Assembly (NCBI GenBank): GCA_963170185.1
Contig: CAUJGS010000104.1
Coordinates: 1-64,000 of the forward strand
Direction: 5' to 3'
Source: Bdellovibrionota bacterium
GTDB taxonomy: Bacteria > Bdellovibrionota > Bdellovibrionia > Bdellovibrionales > JAMPXM01
Length of the DNA: 64,000 bases
The notes beneath the pieces are model-generated. The model did no database searches, was not told the DNA's origin, and saw nothing but the letters and a program-made list of their open reading frames with translations. The translations under genes were made by a program, and so were the position numbers. This document shows positions 59,630-64,000 of this stretch, piece by piece (position 1 is the stretch's first letter; every line of letters starts with the position of its first letter).

Positions 59630-60792
59630 CCTCTCAGCTCGAGGACGAAAGTTCAACCACGAGCCAACCGCAGCACCCAGGGCCGCAAACTGAACCGCCC
59701 AATGATCGACGTTTGATTGCGATCATCGCCTCGATCGGGGCGATGGCGGCGATTGCGTTGATTCTCTCGCAAGCCGGACTTTTACACTTAAGTGGCTTCG
59801 GTGGTTCCGACTCCCAGCAAGCGGATCTTGCCAGCGCTCCGGAAATGACTGGGGCGATCATCGGTCAGATTCAATCGGTCGAAGGCCAAGTTGAAATTCG
59901 CCCACCGCGTGGAACGCAGTTTTACCCGGCCGTCGTACAGCCACTTGTCGCCGAGGCCCTGATTCAAACGCAAGCAGCCTCGGCCGCAGTTATCGAGTTT
60001 CAATCCGGTCCGACACTTCGCCTGCTCGCCAACTCGCGACTGGTGGCCGAACTCGATCCCACTCAAGAAGGCACCGTTCACGCCACTCTGATCGCCGGCG
60101 AGTTCACGGTACTCAATCCCGGAACCAGCGAGACCTTCACGATCTCGCAAAACGGAGTGCCTATCGACTACAAAGGTGGATCGATTGCCCGCAAAGTCCC
60201 TCTGATTCCAGTGACTGACGAAGCCGCGGCCGGCGGCGTGACCAGTGGCACTGCCAATGAGGAACTCTCCGAGCAAGAAAACTCCAATGCCGAAATCGTC
60301 GAAAAAATGGAGGCTGAAAAAGAATCCGAGCTTGCGACGATGCCCTCCACAGAGCTTCCAACGCTTGATCCAAAAAGCAAAGCCACGAATCAGACCAATG
60401 AGAGCGCGAAAGACGAGGCTCGAGAGGAATCAAGCCTCTTGCGCTCGACACTCACCAACGACGACATTCGGTCTCAGATGAAAGCCCAGGCCGGTGGGTT
60501 TCAGAAGTGTTATGTTTCGATGGTGAACCGGATGAGCGAAGCCGCCACGACTTCGGACACGCAGACTCCGGACGGCGCCGAGCGCACGGCGGGCGAACTC
60601 CCTCGTGGCGAAGTGCTTGTTTCGTTTAAAATTCTCGCGAGTGGCAAAGTCGAAGACTCCTCAGTGATTCGTTCGCCGTTTCAAGACGAGCTCTTTGACC
60701 GCTGCGTGGTCGAGGCTTTGGGCCGTATTCGCTTTCGGCCCTTCCAAGGTGCGACAATTCCGGTTGCCGAGTTCCCAATCGTTCTTGAATAA
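59626..60792 (+). CDS. FecR-like / AgmX-PglI C-terminal domain (TonB-like) protein, GTG start overlapping the secG stop
   Basis: N-terminal TM; FecR-like IIGQIQSVEGQVEIRPPRG...; C-terminal GGFQKCYVSMVNRM...GEVLVSFKILASGKVEDSSVIRSPFQDELFDRCVVEALGRIRFRPF. Confidence 0.75.
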   Translation: MTSQLEDESSTTSQPQHPGPQTEPPNDRRLIAIIASIGAMAAIALILSQAGLLHLSGFGGSDSQQADLASAPEMTGAIIGQIQSVEGQVEIRPPRGTQFYPAVVQPLVAEALIQTQAASAAVIEFQSGPTLRLLANSRLVAELDPTQEGTVHATLIAGEFTVLNPGTSETFTISQNGVPIDYKGGSIARKVPLIPVTDEAAAGGVTSGTANEELSEQENSNAEIVEKMEAEKESELATMPSTELPTLDPKSKATNQTNESAKDEAREESSLLRSTLTNDDIRSQMKAQAGGFQKCYVSMVNRMSEAATTSDTQTPDGAERTAGELPRGEVLVSFKILASGKVEDSSVIRSPFQDELFDRCVVEALGRIRFRPFQGATIPVAEFPIVLE

Positions 60793-60811
60793 GTCATCCT
60801 TCTTGTAAGAG

Positions 60812-61291
60812 GTGACTGACATGAGAAACGTTCTGACTTCCACCGCCATGCTCTTGATTGCGCTGCTTTCGACAACCGCCGCGGCTTCCGACGCCGCCTT
60901 GAAAAAGAAGAACCTCGTAGCGCCCGTTAAAAAAGGCAATGTTCAATACTCGATCACAATGCGCGAACGTCCATGCCCGCCGGCGACCCCGGAAGAAGCT
61001 AAAGTTCCGACGACTTTGAATTCCGTCATAAAAATGTGCGGTTACTCGTACTCGGTCTCCGCCAACGCCATCGACAACGGCGAACTTGTTTGGGAAAGCA
61101 CGCTTTACACTCGCGACTACAACCTCGCAAAAGATCGCGAGGCTCAGTTGATTCACCCGGTTTCATTGAAGATTCAAAAAGGGATTTCGGGAGTTGTGAA
61201 AAACCAAAAAGGCGATGAGTTCGTTATCTGGCTCGAGCGCGGCTATTTGACGAAACCACCCACTCCAAAAAACTACCCGACCGAGAAATGA
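60812..61291 (+). CDS. Hypothetical secreted protein
   Basis: MRNVLTSTAMLLIALLSTTAAASDAA signal peptide. Confidence 0.6.
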   Translation: MTDMRNVLTSTAMLLIALLSTTAAASDAALKKKNLVAPVKKGNVQYSITMRERPCPPATPEEAKVPTTLNSVIKMCGYSYSVSANAIDNGELVWESTLYTRDYNLAKDREAQLIHPVSLKIQKGISGVVKNQKGDEFVIWLERGYLTKPPTPKNYPTEK

Positions 61292-61310
61292 CGAATTCGC
61301 TAAAAAAGAA

Positions 61311-61340
61311 AAACCTCGGCCTTTTGAGCCGAGGTTTTTT
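61311..61340. terminator. Bidirectional Rho-independent terminator between converging genes
   Basis: aaaaacctcggc-cttttga-gccgaggttttttat; A-run on one side, T-run on the other. Confidence 0.88.
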
Positions 61341-61415
61341 ATTTAGCGATCGTTGACCCACGGAGCGATCAACTCATTGCTCGACTGTTCATTGCTCGAC
61401 TATCGAGGTCACGCG

Positions 61416-63674
<2,259 letters not shown>

Positions 63675-64000
63675 CTAAAGTCTCCTGTTGTCTTGTTGAA
63701 GGTGGATGGTTGTTGCGACACGTTTTGCGTTATCGCTCACGTTCTCGCCACGGTCTCAATGACTTTCGCCAAGGAAGGACGTTTCGTGAAATCGATAAAA
63801 CAGATCGTTCAATAGTTCGGCTCTATTGCGAACCCCTAACACATGGCGCAAACCAAACTGTGATCAACGCGATTCGTGAAGATAGTCGATGCCATCGGGA
63901 ATCCATGGCTCGTGCGTGCCCTCAAGACGGTACACTCGGCCATCTTGCGACTCACCAACTGGCCGAGGCTCGACAGAGGTCTTGAAATCTCTGGAAACAA

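Overview
The window is 64 kb of a compact, gene-dense bacterial chromosome. Gene content and order suggest the Bdellovibrionota or a related predatory/deltaproteobacterial-like lineage; this is an inference and was not confirmed by any search. Most of it is housekeeping: trxA, kdsA, an LptF/G-type permease, ald, lpxC, ruvC-ruvA-ruvB, efp, TamB and BamA/TamA-type proteins, ppsR, nusB, an RsmB-type rRNA methyltransferase, two M16 peptidases, a rhomboid protease, an epimerase, HIT, rpsA, cmk, a threonine dehydratase, gapA-pgk-tpiA, tatD, holB, tmk, secG and katG. I found no rRNA, confident tRNA, CRISPR array, IS element or prophage. The items most worth a second look are: (1) an unannotated, apparently broken exported-protein gene at 11..681(-), with an in-frame TAG and a frame change exactly at an A_AAA_AAG heptamer; (2) a DUF3943-like gene split by one in-frame TAA at 49870..49872; (3) a YkuD + NTF2-like protein resembling the Csd6/Pgp2/Bd1075 cell-shape enzymes; (4) a receiver-DUF4388-J-domain-TPR fusion next to a degenerate receiver; (5) a ComEC competence-domain-only ORF near dprA; (6) a duplicated 34-bp element in which each copy forms a different hairpin with its own flank; (7) a FecR/AgmX-PglI-like protein coupled to secG.
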